Assembly: GCA_015058625.1 (NCBI GenBank)
Contig: SVCA01000008.1
Location: 93,630 to 157,629 of the forward strand
Length of the DNA stretch: 64,000 nucleotides
Direction: 5' to 3'
Source of the DNA: Pseudoselenomonas ruminantium
GTDB lineage: Bacteria > Bacillota > Negativicutes > Selenomonadales > Selenomonadaceae
A model generated the notes under the pieces. The model had not been told where the DNA came from and searched no databases. It saw only the letters and a list, made by a program, of their open reading frames with translations. Made by a program: the position numbers and the translations under genes. The first letter of the stretch is position 1. Every line of letters starts with the position of its first letter. Shown in pieces: positions 24,032-32,388 of this stretch.

Positions 24032-24202
24032 AGAATTTCACCTCCTCTCACGAGAAGATATTTACATTATAAACCATTCCTGACATCAAAAAAAGTCAGC
24101 TATTCACGTTTATTTTTTTGCCCGAGCACGGCAGGAATTTGCCCTTCCTTTCCGAATATACTATACTGTAGGATAACAGAAATGACAAAGGAAGGTAAGG
24201 CA

Positions 24203-25222
24203 ATGGTTACGATAAAGCAAATCGCTGAACTGTGCGGCGTCTCAAGAGGCACAGTAGACCGCGTGCTCAACAAACGCGGCAACGTGAAGCCGGAAAAAGA
24301 AAAACTCATTGTGGAAATGGCCAAGAAGCTCAACTACCGCCCCAATCCCGCGGGCAAAGCTCTGGCCGCCCGCAAAAAACACCCCGTGGTCGGCGTGCTG
24401 ATTGCCTCCGAAGGCGTTCACTTCTTTGACGATATGCTCACCACCATGCACCATGCCGCTGAACGCTTTTCCTCTTACGGCATGGAGGTCATCTGGCGCA
24501 GCATGAAGGGCTTTGATGCCGCCGAACAGTGCCGCATTATCGATGAACTCAAGGACAAAATCAGCGGCCTTATCATTAACCCGGTCAATGACCAGCAGGT
24601 AATTGATAAGATAAACGAATGTGTAGACAACGGCATGTTTGTGGTAACCATCAACAATGATGTGGAATCCAGCCGTCGCCATTGCTATGTGGGCAGTGAC
24701 TATTTGCAGGGCGGCCGCACCGCGGGGGCTCTGCTCAAAATGATTTGCCCCACCACGCTGAAGGCCGGTGTGCTCTTAGGCTCGCTCAACATGCTGGGCC
24801 ACAATCAGCGTCTGGAGGGTTTTCAGGAAGTCATGCACAACCATCCCGATTTCACCCTGCTGGGTGTAGCAGAAACCGCCGATGATGACCTGCAGGCCTA
24901 TGAAGCCGCCCGCAGTCTGATTGCCGACAATCCGGAAATCAACGCCATCTTCGTGGTATCCTCCGGCGGCTACGGCGCGGCCCGTGCCATTCAGGCGGTG
25001 GGCCGCGAAGACATCACCATCGTGGCCTTCGATACCATTCCCAGCACCATCGACATGATGAAAAAGGGACTCATCAAGGCCGCCCTCTACCAGCACCCGC
25101 ATCAGCAGGGGCGCCGGGCCATGCAGCTGATGTTCGACTATCTGGTAAACGGCAGCCTGCCAGAAAAAAATGCCTACATCATGCGCAACGAAATCCGCAT
25201 TTTGGAAAATGTGGCCGACTAA
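24203..25222 (+). CDS. LacI-family transcription regulator
   Basis: 339 residues from ATG at 24203. N-terminal LacI helix-turn-helix and hinge (VTIKQIAELCGVSRGTVDRV, then NYRPNPAGKALA), followed by a periplasmic-binding-protein-like effector domain (PVVGVLIASEGVHFFDDM, GLIINPVNDQQVID, IFVVSSGGYGAARAI). The effector is probably a sugar. Promoter TTGCCC (24139-24144), 17 bases, TATACT (24162-24167). The neighbouring TSUP gene is an odd partner for a sugar regulator, so the regulon is not obvious. Confidence 0.9.
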   Translation: MVTIKQIAELCGVSRGTVDRVLNKRGNVKPEKEKLIVEMAKKLNYRPNPAGKALAARKKHPVVGVLIASEGVHFFDDMLTTMHHAAERFSSYGMEVIWRSMKGFDAAEQCRIIDELKDKISGLIINPVNDQQVIDKINECVDNGMFVVTINNDVESSRRHCYVGSDYLQGGRTAGALLKMICPTTLKAGVLLGSLNMLGHNQRLEGFQEVMHNHPDFTLLGVAETADDDLQAYEAARSLIADNPEINAIFVVSSGGYGAARAIQAVGREDITIVAFDTIPSTIDMMKKGLIKAALYQHPHQQGRRAMQLMFDYLVNGSLPEKNAYIMRNEIRILENVAD

Positions 25223-25230
25223 AAAGCCTA

Positions 25231-25275
25231 TTGTCAAATCCTCCTCATTCATAGTATGCTTACCTGAGGAGGATT
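25231..25275 (+). promoter_or_regulatory. Promoter and SD-masking inverted repeat before the TSUP gene
   Basis: TTGTCA (25231-25236), 18 bases, TATGCT (25255-25260). AATCCTCCTC (25237-25246) is the exact complement of GAGGAGGATT (25266-25275), which holds the SD of the TSUP gene. The first arm is upstream of the internal promoter's start site, so only read-through transcripts would have the SD masked. Confidence 0.5.
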
Positions 25276-25281
25276 GATTTT

Positions 25282-26046
25282 ATGGAATTATTAGACCTTG
25301 GTACAACAGGTTTTCTGATATTTTTCGGCTTTATGGCTGCTTTTATTGATTCGGTAGTTGGCGGCGGCGGGCTGATTTCTGTGCCCGCCCTGCTTTGGAC
25401 AGGACTGCCGCCGGTGATGGCCCTGGGCACCAACAAATGCGCCGCGGTCATGGGCTCTATGACCAGTTTCATCACCTTCGTGCGCTCGGGGAAAGTAGAT
25501 GTCTGGCTTATGAAGCGCCTCTTTCCCCTGTCCTTTATCGGCTCGGCTTTAGGCGTGTTCGCCGTCCAGCTGCTGCCTTCGGCCATCCTGCGCCCGCTGA
25601 TTGTCGTAATGCTTATCGCCGTGCTCCTCTACAGCATTTTCAAAAAGGACTGGGGCAAGGAGAATAAATACACCGGCCTGTCCACGAAAATGCTGCTGAT
25701 GGCCGGCTTCGTCGCCTTTTCTCTGGGCTTCTACGATGGCTTCTTCGGCCCCGGCGCCGGTTCCTTTATGCTCTTTGGCCTGCTGATGGTGGGCTTTGAT
25801 TTCTTAGGCGCCGCCGCCAACGCCCGCACGCTTAACTTTGCCAGCAACCTCTCCGCTGTGTTTTTCTTCGGCTATCTGGGCTTTATCGACTTTTCCCACG
25901 CCATTCCCATGGGCCTTGCCATGATTGCCGGAGCCTACTGCGGAGCCAGCATGGCCCTCAAGAAGGGCGTCGGCTATGTAAGGCCGCTGTTCATCATTAT
26001 GACCACGGTGCTGATTGGCAAACTCGTCTACGACTTGTTTTTCTGA
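25282..26046 (+). CDS. TSUP (TauE/SafE) family transporter
   Basis: 254 residues, seven to eight membrane helices, DUF81 family: FIDSVVGGGGLISVPALL near the N-terminus and GFYDGFFGPGAGSFM in the second half are the two repeated signature loops. Members export or import sulfite, sulfonates or other organosulfur anions. SD GAGGAGG before ATG. Convergent with the EamA gene across a perfect terminator. Confidence 0.88.
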   Translation: MELLDLGTTGFLIFFGFMAAFIDSVVGGGGLISVPALLWTGLPPVMALGTNKCAAVMGSMTSFITFVRSGKVDVWLMKRLFPLSFIGSALGVFAVQLLPSAILRPLIVVMLIAVLLYSIFKKDWGKENKYTGLSTKMLLMAGFVAFSLGFYDGFFGPGAGSFMLFGLLMVGFDFLGAAANARTLNFASNLSAVFFFGYLGFIDFSHAIPMGLAMIAGAYCGASMALKKGVGYVRPLFIIMTTVLIGKLVYDLFF

Positions 26047-26063
26047 TGAAATAACTGCATAAA

Positions 26064-26111
26064 TAACGAAAAGGCACCCTTGAGCCATTGGCCCAGGGTG
26101 CCTTTTCGTTA
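26064..26111. terminator. Bidirectional terminator
   Basis: 17-base perfect arms at 26064-26080 and 26095-26111 (core AAAAGGCACCCT / AGGGTGCCTTTT), between convergent genes. Confidence 0.93.
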
Positions 26112-26112
26112 T

Positions 26113-26526
26113 TCACTTAATCATCATCCATGTGCCCGCCGTAATCAATACTGCTCCAACAGCAGATTTCATGGTGAATTCTTCATGCAGGAACAGGATG
26201 GCCAGAATCAGCGTCAGCACGACGCTCAATTTATCCACGGCCACCACGGCAGATGTTTCACCCAGCTGCAGGGCTTTGAAATAGCAGAGCCAGGAAGCCC
26301 CTGTGGCAAAGCCCGACAGCACCAGAAAAATCCAGCACTTGCGGCTGATATCTGCAATGCCGCTTTGGGCATTGGTCAGAAACACCATGCCCCAGGCCAG
26401 TGCCAATACCACCACGGTACGAATGGCCGTAGCCAGATGGGAATTCACACCTTCAATGCCGACCTTGGCGAGTATTGCCGTCAACGCAGCAAACACAGCC
26501 GATAACAACGCCAACAATAACCACAT
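26113..26526 (-). CDS. Single-domain EamA/DMT-family membrane protein
   Basis: 137 residues from ATG at 26526 (GAGGAGG upstream). Five predicted membrane helices and one EamA domain only, half the normal ten-helix length (KVGIEGVNSHLATAIRT; GETSAVVAVDKLSVVLT; FLHEEFTMKSAVGAVLI). Such half-size proteins are common in Firmicutes and presumably work as dimers. Substrate unknown. Confidence 0.82.
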   Translation of the reverse strand: MWLLLALLSAVFAALTAILAKVGIEGVNSHLATAIRTVVVLALAWGMVFLTNAQSGIADISRKCWIFLVLSGFATGASWLCYFKALQLGETSAVVAVDKLSVVLTLILAILFLHEEFTMKSAVGAVLITAGTWMMIK

Positions 26527-26566
26527 AGCTGTTCCTCCTCTGCAAAATGTCATTTTATCTACCATT

Positions 26567-26740
26567 TATTTTAGCATAGCCAAAATTCCTTAGATAGAGA
26601 CATGGTTCCCTTGACAAGCCGCAAAAAAATTTCTAACACTTTCGCCCTCTCAGGGATATAAAGAACAGAAAAATTGTCAGCTGTCGATTTAGATAGACAT
26701 CACAGGGAAGGAATGAGTATCATGGCCATCGAAAATGCAG
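26567..26740. other. Intergenic stretch with an orphan start
   Basis: Between the EamA and fbp genes. On plus there is TTGACA at about 26612, and GGAAGGAATGAGTATCATGG at 26706-26725 followed by only a dozen codons before TAA at 26755, just inside the fbp 3' end. It looks like the start of a lost gene or a leader peptide. Nothing else was recognised. Confidence 0.3.
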
Positions 26741-28663
26741 TTATTCCTGCGGCTTAATCAACCCATTTTGATAAGCCAGCAGTAAATTATAGAGGTCGGT
26801 AATTTCATCCTGAATCAGCCTGCCCTCATCCGTATCCCCCAAGGTGGTTCGGCAGGCCTGCAGTTCCACGGTTTCCGATACAGATTCGATATCCTGATTC
26901 TCGCGCAAAGCCTCCCGAACATCGGCAATCTTCTGATGCTGCAGCAGCCGCAGGCCGCGGGAGTTGGAAATCAGGGTATAACCGGAAATCCCGGTCTTGC
27001 TATGATAGGCCTTACAGAAACCTCCGTCAATGATAATGGCTTTGCCGCCTGCTTTGACAGGGGTTTCACCTTTTTTGACCTTGACGGGCACATGACCGTT
27101 GATGATATGCCCCTTGGCGGGGTCAAGTCCGAATTCCTTTAAGACCATGGCGCAGGTCTTTTCATCATTGATGTACTTAAAATAGGGGTCAGAGGGTTCC
27201 TTCCAGGTACTCTCATCGGCGATAAAGGCCCGCTCGAAGGTCTTGAACTCCCGTCCGGACACCGGCGAGAGCCGCCCGCACCAGAGGAAGTACATGAAGT
27301 CCACGGCTTCCTGCGTATGATGCAGATAGGCCTCCCGGGCAATGCGGTCGCAATAGTCAAACCAGGCCCGCCCCTTTAGTTCCTGTCCGCCATAAGACAC
27401 GGAACGCATGGTGCCATCATCATTGAGCAGCACACAGCCATGGAAGAGCAAATTGCCATTATAGCGGGTGTAAAGACTGCCCTTCTGATAAAGATACTCC
27501 ACATGTCGCTGCAGCACGGCGCTTTCCTCGAAGTAGGATTTCAGGTCAGCGATAATGGCCGCTTCCTTCTCCGTCAGCTCATACGGGTCAGCGGCATTCT
27601 CATCAATGGTGGGGAAGTAGGCGCTTTCCAATTCGTAGCGCTTGCCGTCCCCAAGCACCGCATAAGAGGAACGAAAGTCAATCTTATCGAGCAGTAAACG
27701 GCTATCCATTTGATATTCCGGATGACGGCGGATAAGCTGGCCTTCCAGCTTGAACATCATCATGGTAATGGCCTTTTCGGCGGCCTTGATGGGATTGGCA
27801 TCGGGATAGCTGCGGGAGGCAAAGGTCGTCAAGGGCCGCAGGCTGATGCCGTAGCCCCGCTCCAACACATCCGTATTATTGTAGCGCAGGGAGTTGCGCA
27901 CCACTGCCGCAATGCAGGGTTCATTCCCCAGCGCCGCCCCCATCCAGAGCACATCATGGTTGCCCCACTGAATATCCACCGACGGATGTTTCATCAAAAG
28001 ATTCAAAATGGCATCGGGACGGTTCCCCCGGTCGAAGAAATCCCCGACAATATGCAGCCGGTCCACGGCCAGCCGCTTAATCAGCACGGTAAAGGCCACG
28101 ATAAAGTCCGCACCGCTGTCAATCTGCACGATGGTATTTAAGAGACGCTTATGGTAGACAAACTGGGCATTATCCGCCTCTGGCCGGGTGTTCATCAGTT
28201 CCACAATCACAGACTCATACCGCTTGGGAATAAAGCCGTAGACCTTGGACGCCGGATACTTATAGCTCATGAGCTTGGATAGTTCCAACAGCTGGGAAAG
28301 ATTCTTCCGATACCACTCCGGCGTGTTCTTATGGTCATTCTTTAGCTGCTCGATTTTTTCCTTGGGATAATAGATGAGGGTGCAGAACTCCGCCTTCTCC
28401 TCCTCACTGAGCCGCTCACCGAATACATAGTCCACCTTCTCCCGGATAACCCCGGAACAGTTGTTGAGGATATGGAAAAAAGAGGCATACTCCCCATGCA
28501 AGTCACTCATAAAATGCTCGATGCCTTTGGGAAGCGACAACCTCGACTGCAGGTAAATCAATTGTTCATACACCGCTTCTTTGGTGGGATATTTTTCCGC
28601 CAGCAGCCGCATGATTTTATTGGGCCTGCCCTTAACCACTGCACCACGTACCATATTCATCAC
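26741..28663 (-). CDS. fbp: Class III fructose-1,6-bisphosphatase
   Basis: 640 residues, the size of the Firmicutes Fbp III family. Metallophosphatase ligands are visible: MSDLHGEY near 50, VGDFFDRGNRPD, WGNHDVLWMG and IINGHVPVK. Gluconeogenic enzyme converting fructose-1,6-bisphosphate to fructose-6-phosphate. The start could be ATG at 28663 or, with slightly better SD spacing to GGGG, at 28654. Probably co-oriented but separately transcribed from the YdjM-like gene 30 bases upstream. Confidence 0.93.
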   Translation of the reverse strand: MMNMVRGAVVKGRPNKIMRLLAEKYPTKEAVYEQLIYLQSRLSLPKGIEHFMSDLHGEYASFFHILNNCSGVIREKVDYVFGERLSEEEKAEFCTLIYYPKEKIEQLKNDHKNTPEWYRKNLSQLLELSKLMSYKYPASKVYGFIPKRYESVIVELMNTRPEADNAQFVYHKRLLNTIVQIDSGADFIVAFTVLIKRLAVDRLHIVGDFFDRGNRPDAILNLLMKHPSVDIQWGNHDVLWMGAALGNEPCIAAVVRNSLRYNNTDVLERGYGISLRPLTTFASRSYPDANPIKAAEKAITMMMFKLEGQLIRRHPEYQMDSRLLLDKIDFRSSYAVLGDGKRYELESAYFPTIDENAADPYELTEKEAAIIADLKSYFEESAVLQRHVEYLYQKGSLYTRYNGNLLFHGCVLLNDDGTMRSVSYGGQELKGRAWFDYCDRIAREAYLHHTQEAVDFMYFLWCGRLSPVSGREFKTFERAFIADESTWKEPSDPYFKYINDEKTCAMVLKEFGLDPAKGHIINGHVPVKVKKGETPVKAGGKAIIIDGGFCKAYHSKTGISGYTLISNSRGLRLLQHQKIADVREALRENQDIESVSETVELQACRTTLGDTDEGRLIQDEITDLYNLLLAYQNGLIKPQE

Positions 28664-28692
28664 CCCGCGCTATTATTTTTATTGATTTACTA

Positions 28693-29133
28693 TCATTTTA
28701 TCATAAATTGTGCGTGAATGATATAGGTGACAATAACCGCAGCCATGGAAAAAAGATACTCCGTTACCGAACCCACCGTGAAGAGTTTGATGCCCACCTT
28801 CTGCCAGGGAAAAAGAAAGGGCACCTTGCCGCAGAGCGCATCTTCGGCAATATGCAGAAGTGCTCCGACAGCGATAAATGTCACGCCCTTCTCGACATCT
28901 GCTCCCTGGGGCAAAAAGCCCAGCTGCATGATGGCTAAGATGGCAATATAGATGACCGGCCAGTGGGACCAGCCCCTGTGCCGGGCGCGCCAGCTCCAAT
29001 AATTGGCCCCCGGACGCCCCTCCACCTTGTCAGGGAAAATGGCACCTGCCATGGAGAACGCCGTGGACAATAAATCCCCCGTGGCTCCGTATACGATTAC
29101 CCCGGTTACGATTTCGTGATTAACCCATTTCAT
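28693..29133 (-). CDS. YdjM-like metal-dependent hydrolase family membrane protein
   Basis: 146 residues with four predicted membrane segments. Conserved HRGWSHWP and LLHIAEDAL are the His-rich signatures of the YdjM (LexA-regulated, membrane-bound) family. The family is annotated as metal-dependent hydrolases but activity is not established. Divergent from the next gene. Confidence 0.8.
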   Translation of the reverse strand: MKWVNHEIVTGVIVYGATGDLLSTAFSMAGAIFPDKVEGRPGANYWSWRARHRGWSHWPVIYIAILAIMQLGFLPQGADVEKGVTFIAVGALLHIAEDALCGKVPFLFPWQKVGIKLFTVGSVTEYLFSMAAVIVTYIIHAQFMIK

Positions 29134-29192
29134 TGCTTCGTCTTTTACTCCTTAAATTGCTTAATTACCTTCTTATCTTAACATATCGGCTA

Positions 29193-29221
29193 TTGTTCGT
29201 GCTATTTTCTTATAGTATAAT
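29193..29221 (+). promoter_or_regulatory. Promoter of the DUF2939-like gene
   Basis: TTGTTC (29193-29198), 17-base spacer, TATAAT (29216-29221). Confidence 0.65.
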
Positions 29222-29252
29222 GAGGTTACTTAAAGAAACGGAGATTATGTGA

Positions 29253-30350
29253 ATGGACGATTATACTTGGCAACAGCGGCTGCGGGCGCGACGCGCTCAG
29301 GAACGGCGGCAGCTGTCTTTGGTCTTTCTGCTGCTGGCAGCTATAGCCGGCGCAATGGTCTGGTATTTCTTTTTCTACATCCGCACCCCTGAATATGCCT
29401 TGGAACAGATTCAGACGGCCATCACGGAACAGGACGAGGAGAAATTCCAACGCTATGTGAATGCGGAGCTGCTTTCCTCCCGGGCCTATGACGATTTGAC
29501 CGTAGATTTATTCGCCTACGACTCGGAACTGACACCCAAATCGCGCTCCATGTTTGAAAAATTCTACATCATCATTAAGCCCCAGCTGGCCACGGGACTC
29601 GAAAATGCTGCCCTCACCCGCGTGAGCAGCGGCAGCTGGAGTCTGCCGGATGGCACGGATATTCTGAAGGGCCGCCAGCTCGGTATCGACTTTGAGCGCT
29701 TTATCGAACGCAGCCAGATACGCAATACCACTTTGGTCAAGATTGGCAAGGTGGAGCATATGGGCCGCAGTGCCACCGCCGAAGTCGAAATCATGGAGGA
29801 TTACACCCAGACACCTTTTACCCTGATAATGGCTATGGAACAAGCGGAAGACGGCCACTGGCAGGTGTCCTACATCAAAAACTACAAGGCCTATCTGGAC
29901 AAGATTTCGCCTTTGCAAAACAAGGACATCGCCGACTACATCGCCGCCACCAAAAGCATTGTTCGCGAAAGCAACGAGCATTTTGAAGTCTTCCAGAACC
30001 ACTTCAAGCGCCTGAACAGCAGTAAGAACGGCCACCTCACCAAACAGCAGAAAAACAATATCGCCGCACTCATTGAGGACGATATCATCCCCGGCCTGCA
30101 GGAACGGCAGGCACAGCTGGATGCCGTGGAAGTCCCCGCCGGTGCCCAGTATCTGGCCCGCCAACGCCAGCAGGCTACAGAAACCAGCATCAAGGCCTGG
30201 CAGCACTATATCAAGGGCCTGCGGGAGGACAGTCCGGCTGAATTTGCCACAGCCGAAACCCTGCACAAGCAGGAACTGGCCATAGATTTGCGCGTTCAGG
30301 ACATCATCCGTCATACAGCTATCAGCAAGAACATCCCCAATCTGCCTTGA
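29253..30350 (+). CDS. Single-pass membrane protein with DUF2939-like region
   Basis: 365 residues: short Arg-rich cytoplasmic N-terminus, one membrane helix (about 22-45), and a long extracytoplasmic part. The segment after the helix (TPEYALEQIQTAITEQDEEK, about 48-67) resembles DUF2939 proteins, which have a repeated pattern of this kind. The last 120 residues are predicted helical. Function unknown. SD GGAGAT precedes ATG. Monocistronic. Confidence 0.7.
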   Translation: MDDYTWQQRLRARRAQERRQLSLVFLLLAAIAGAMVWYFFFYIRTPEYALEQIQTAITEQDEEKFQRYVNAELLSSRAYDDLTVDLFAYDSELTPKSRSMFEKFYIIIKPQLATGLENAALTRVSSGSWSLPDGTDILKGRQLGIDFERFIERSQIRNTTLVKIGKVEHMGRSATAEVEIMEDYTQTPFTLIMAMEQAEDGHWQVSYIKNYKAYLDKISPLQNKDIADYIAATKSIVRESNEHFEVFQNHFKRLNSSKNGHLTKQQKNNIAALIEDDIIPGLQERQAQLDAVEVPAGAQYLARQRQQATETSIKAWQHYIKGLREDSPAEFATAETLHKQELAIDLRVQDIIRHTAISKNIPNLP

Positions 30351-30359
30351 CGAATTTGC

Positions 30360-30481
30360 CTTGACTTGCTAAGATTTCGTAGTAAACTTACCGGACACCT
30401 GCGGTGTCCACACGCCCTTACACGAATTCTAAGCAATTCTGCGTCCTTTTAGGACTTGACTTGCTAAGATTTCGTAGTAAA
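30360..30481 (+). repeat. 27-bp direct repeat forming tandem promoters
   Basis: Exact 27-base copies at 30360-30386 and 30455-30481 (start CTTGACTTGCTAAGATT). Each supplies TTGACT, a 16-base spacer and a -10: TAAACT in copy 1 (30383-30388), TAAAAT in copy 2 (30478-30483). Between them is a GGACACC-TGC-GGTGTCC hairpin related to the core of the dispersed repeat at 5209. The copies lie upstream of the glucose-type EIIA gene. Confidence 0.7.
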
Positions 30482-30568
30482 ATGTAAATATAAATGATTT
30501 ATTAGAAAATTCGCAAATACAACCAATTGTCTTTTGAAATAGACTAAGAAGAAAGGTGGATCGATACT

Positions 30569-31054
30569 ATGACTGCAGTTAAAACACCGTGCCAACGTCT
30601 TTTAGCCCCCTTCTCCGGTAAAACTTTGGAACTTGCCTCTGTTCCCGACCCGGTATTTGCGGAAAAACTCACCGGCGACGGTCTGGCAATTGAACTGGCC
30701 AGCGACACCGTGCTGGCTCCCTGTGACGGCGTGATTTCCCTGTTCTTTGACACCAAACACGCCTTTGCCATCACCACGGATGAGGGTATTCAGATTCTCG
30801 TCCATGTGGGTCTCGACAGCATCATTCTGAACGGGGAAGGTCTCACTGCCCTGAAACAGTCCGGTGACCGGGTAACCGCCGGCACCCCTATCATCAAAGT
30901 TGATTTGGATGTTTTGGAAAAGCACTCCATCAACATGATTTCTCCTGTCCTTGTAGTCAATTACGACAAAGTATCGGATTTGAAGCCCTGCTGTCCCGGC
31001 TGTGAAGTATCTGCCGGCAGCGATGAGGTTCTGCAATACGCCGTCGCCGTATAA
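30569..31054 (+). CDS. crr: PTS glucose-type EIIA
   Basis: 161 residues. EIIA-Glc fold with LLAPFSGKTLELASVPDPVF, GDGLAIELA, and the two active-site His: H64 (TKHAFAI) and phospho-acceptor H79 (ILVHVGLDS). It receives phosphate from HPr and passes it to EIIB; in many bacteria it also regulates carbon uptake. It is encoded alone, without EIIB/EIIC, so it may serve several permeases or act as a regulator. SD AAGAAAGG. The C-terminus has an unusual CCPGC motif. Confidence 0.93.
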   Translation: MTAVKTPCQRLLAPFSGKTLELASVPDPVFAEKLTGDGLAIELASDTVLAPCDGVISLFFDTKHAFAITTDEGIQILVHVGLDSIILNGEGLTALKQSGDRVTAGTPIIKVDLDVLEKHSINMISPVLVVNYDKVSDLKPCCPGCEVSAGSDEVLQYAVAV

Positions 31055-31057
31055 GAA

Positions 31058-31085
31058 AAGCCGCCTTTCATGGCGGCTTATTTAT
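31058..31085. terminator. Bidirectional terminator
   Basis: AAGCCGCC (31058-31065), loop TTTCAT, GGCGGCTT (31072-31079), T-rich on both sides. Confidence 0.85.
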
Positions 31086-31092
31086 TTGCCCG

Positions 31093-32388
31093 TTACTGCT
31101 GCAAATAGGCATTTATCTCCTTCTGTACCTGACTTAACGCACTGCTCAGGGACATATTTTCCTGCACGATATGCAAGAGCTTATGGTCGGCCAGATTCAT
31201 AGCTTCCTTGTAACGGGGGAACTTGGGCTCCGTCATGGAATCATCCATGACCTGACTCACGATTTTCAGATTCATTTCCTCACTGCCGGGCGTAGCGGCA
31301 GTAAAGAGCTGCTGCGCTTGGGGAGATTCCACTACATCACGGCGAACAGGCAAGCCTTGTGATTTCGTCAACATCAGTTCCTGAATAGCGGGGTCATAGC
31401 AGATGGTCTTTAACAGTTCCCATGACAAGCGCGGCTCACTGGTGCGGGCACTGATGGCCATAATCATGGTCTGCATAATAGAAGAATTATGGCCGGACGG
31501 CCCCGCCGGCAGTTTGATACAGTCCCATTCAAAGGAACTGTATTTTTTTATGCGCCAGGGATAGGGCTTATAGGTGCGGTACTCGGCAAAGGTGAAGGGA
31601 CGGAAGGCCACCCGGCCCATGTCGAAGTCCTTGGCGGTAACTTCCTGCCCCTGACTGACCGCATGCAATTCGTCCATAAAATACAGAACTTCCTCCATGT
31701 TCTTGCTCATGAAGTTGGCATTGCGCCCATCCGCAGAAAAAATCTGCACATCATTGGTGAGCGCCGCCTTGCGCCAGGTGTAGTCATAGACGCCGAACTG
31801 GTCGAGCCGTCCGTCCCCGTCAGTATCCTTGGTCACAGCCTTGCAAATCCGCAAAAAATCCTGCCATGTCCAGTCATTTCCTGGGATGGGAATGCCCTCT
31901 TTCGCCAGCAGGGTCTTATTGACGAACATCAAAGTGGGCACAGCCCCCACCGGCAAAGCATAGCTGATGCCGTTCCAGCGGCCATATTCCAACGCCATGG
32001 GGTAATAAACGGACGGGTCAAATTCCGTGTCCTTATTCATTGACCGGTCAAGAGGCGCCAATGCGCCGATGGAGGCATAGAGGTCAAAATCCGCTCCGGG
32101 CACCACGAAGATATCCGGCTCCTCCCCTTTGAGCAGGCGTTCAGCCAGCCATTCGGAGTAATCATCCCGGCGAATGCCGCTGACATATTTCACCTTCACG
32201 CCGGGATGCTCGGCTTCAAACCGCTTGATGGCTTCCTCCATCAGCGCATAGGAATCCCCCTCCGGCACATTCCAGTTGCTGCCGGCAAATAGCCCCACCG
32301 TAAGCACCTTGGGACGGGTCAAATACCAGCCCAGAAAGCAGGTCAAGAGCATCAGGCAGGCAAAGTAAATGGCAAATCCGCGCTTCAC
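31093..32388 (-). CDS. Extracellular solute-binding protein, family 1
   Basis: 431 residues. N-terminal hydrophobic segment (4-23) that could be a signal peptide or an anchor, without a clear lipobox Cys. Family 1 SBP features: MEEAIKRFEAEHPGVKVKYV, PDIFVVPGADFDLYASIGAL, YALPVGAVPTLMFVNKTLL and a DTDGDGRLDQFG calcium-like loop. Such proteins bind oligosaccharides. There is no ABC permease in the operon; instead it is the last gene after a sensor kinase and response regulator with 4-base overlap, so a sensing role is likely, or it may deliver to a remote transporter. Confidence 0.82.
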   Translation of the reverse strand: MKRGFAIYFACLMLLTCFLGWYLTRPKVLTVGLFAGSNWNVPEGDSYALMEEAIKRFEAEHPGVKVKYVSGIRRDDYSEWLAERLLKGEEPDIFVVPGADFDLYASIGALAPLDRSMNKDTEFDPSVYYPMALEYGRWNGISYALPVGAVPTLMFVNKTLLAKEGIPIPGNDWTWQDFLRICKAVTKDTDGDGRLDQFGVYDYTWRKAALTNDVQIFSADGRNANFMSKNMEEVLYFMDELHAVSQGQEVTAKDFDMGRVAFRPFTFAEYRTYKPYPWRIKKYSSFEWDCIKLPAGPSGHNSSIMQTMIMAISARTSEPRLSWELLKTICYDPAIQELMLTKSQGLPVRRDVVESPQAQQLFTAATPGSEEMNLKIVSQVMDDSMTEPKFPRYKEAMNLADHKLLHIVQENMSLSSALSQVQKEINAYLQQ

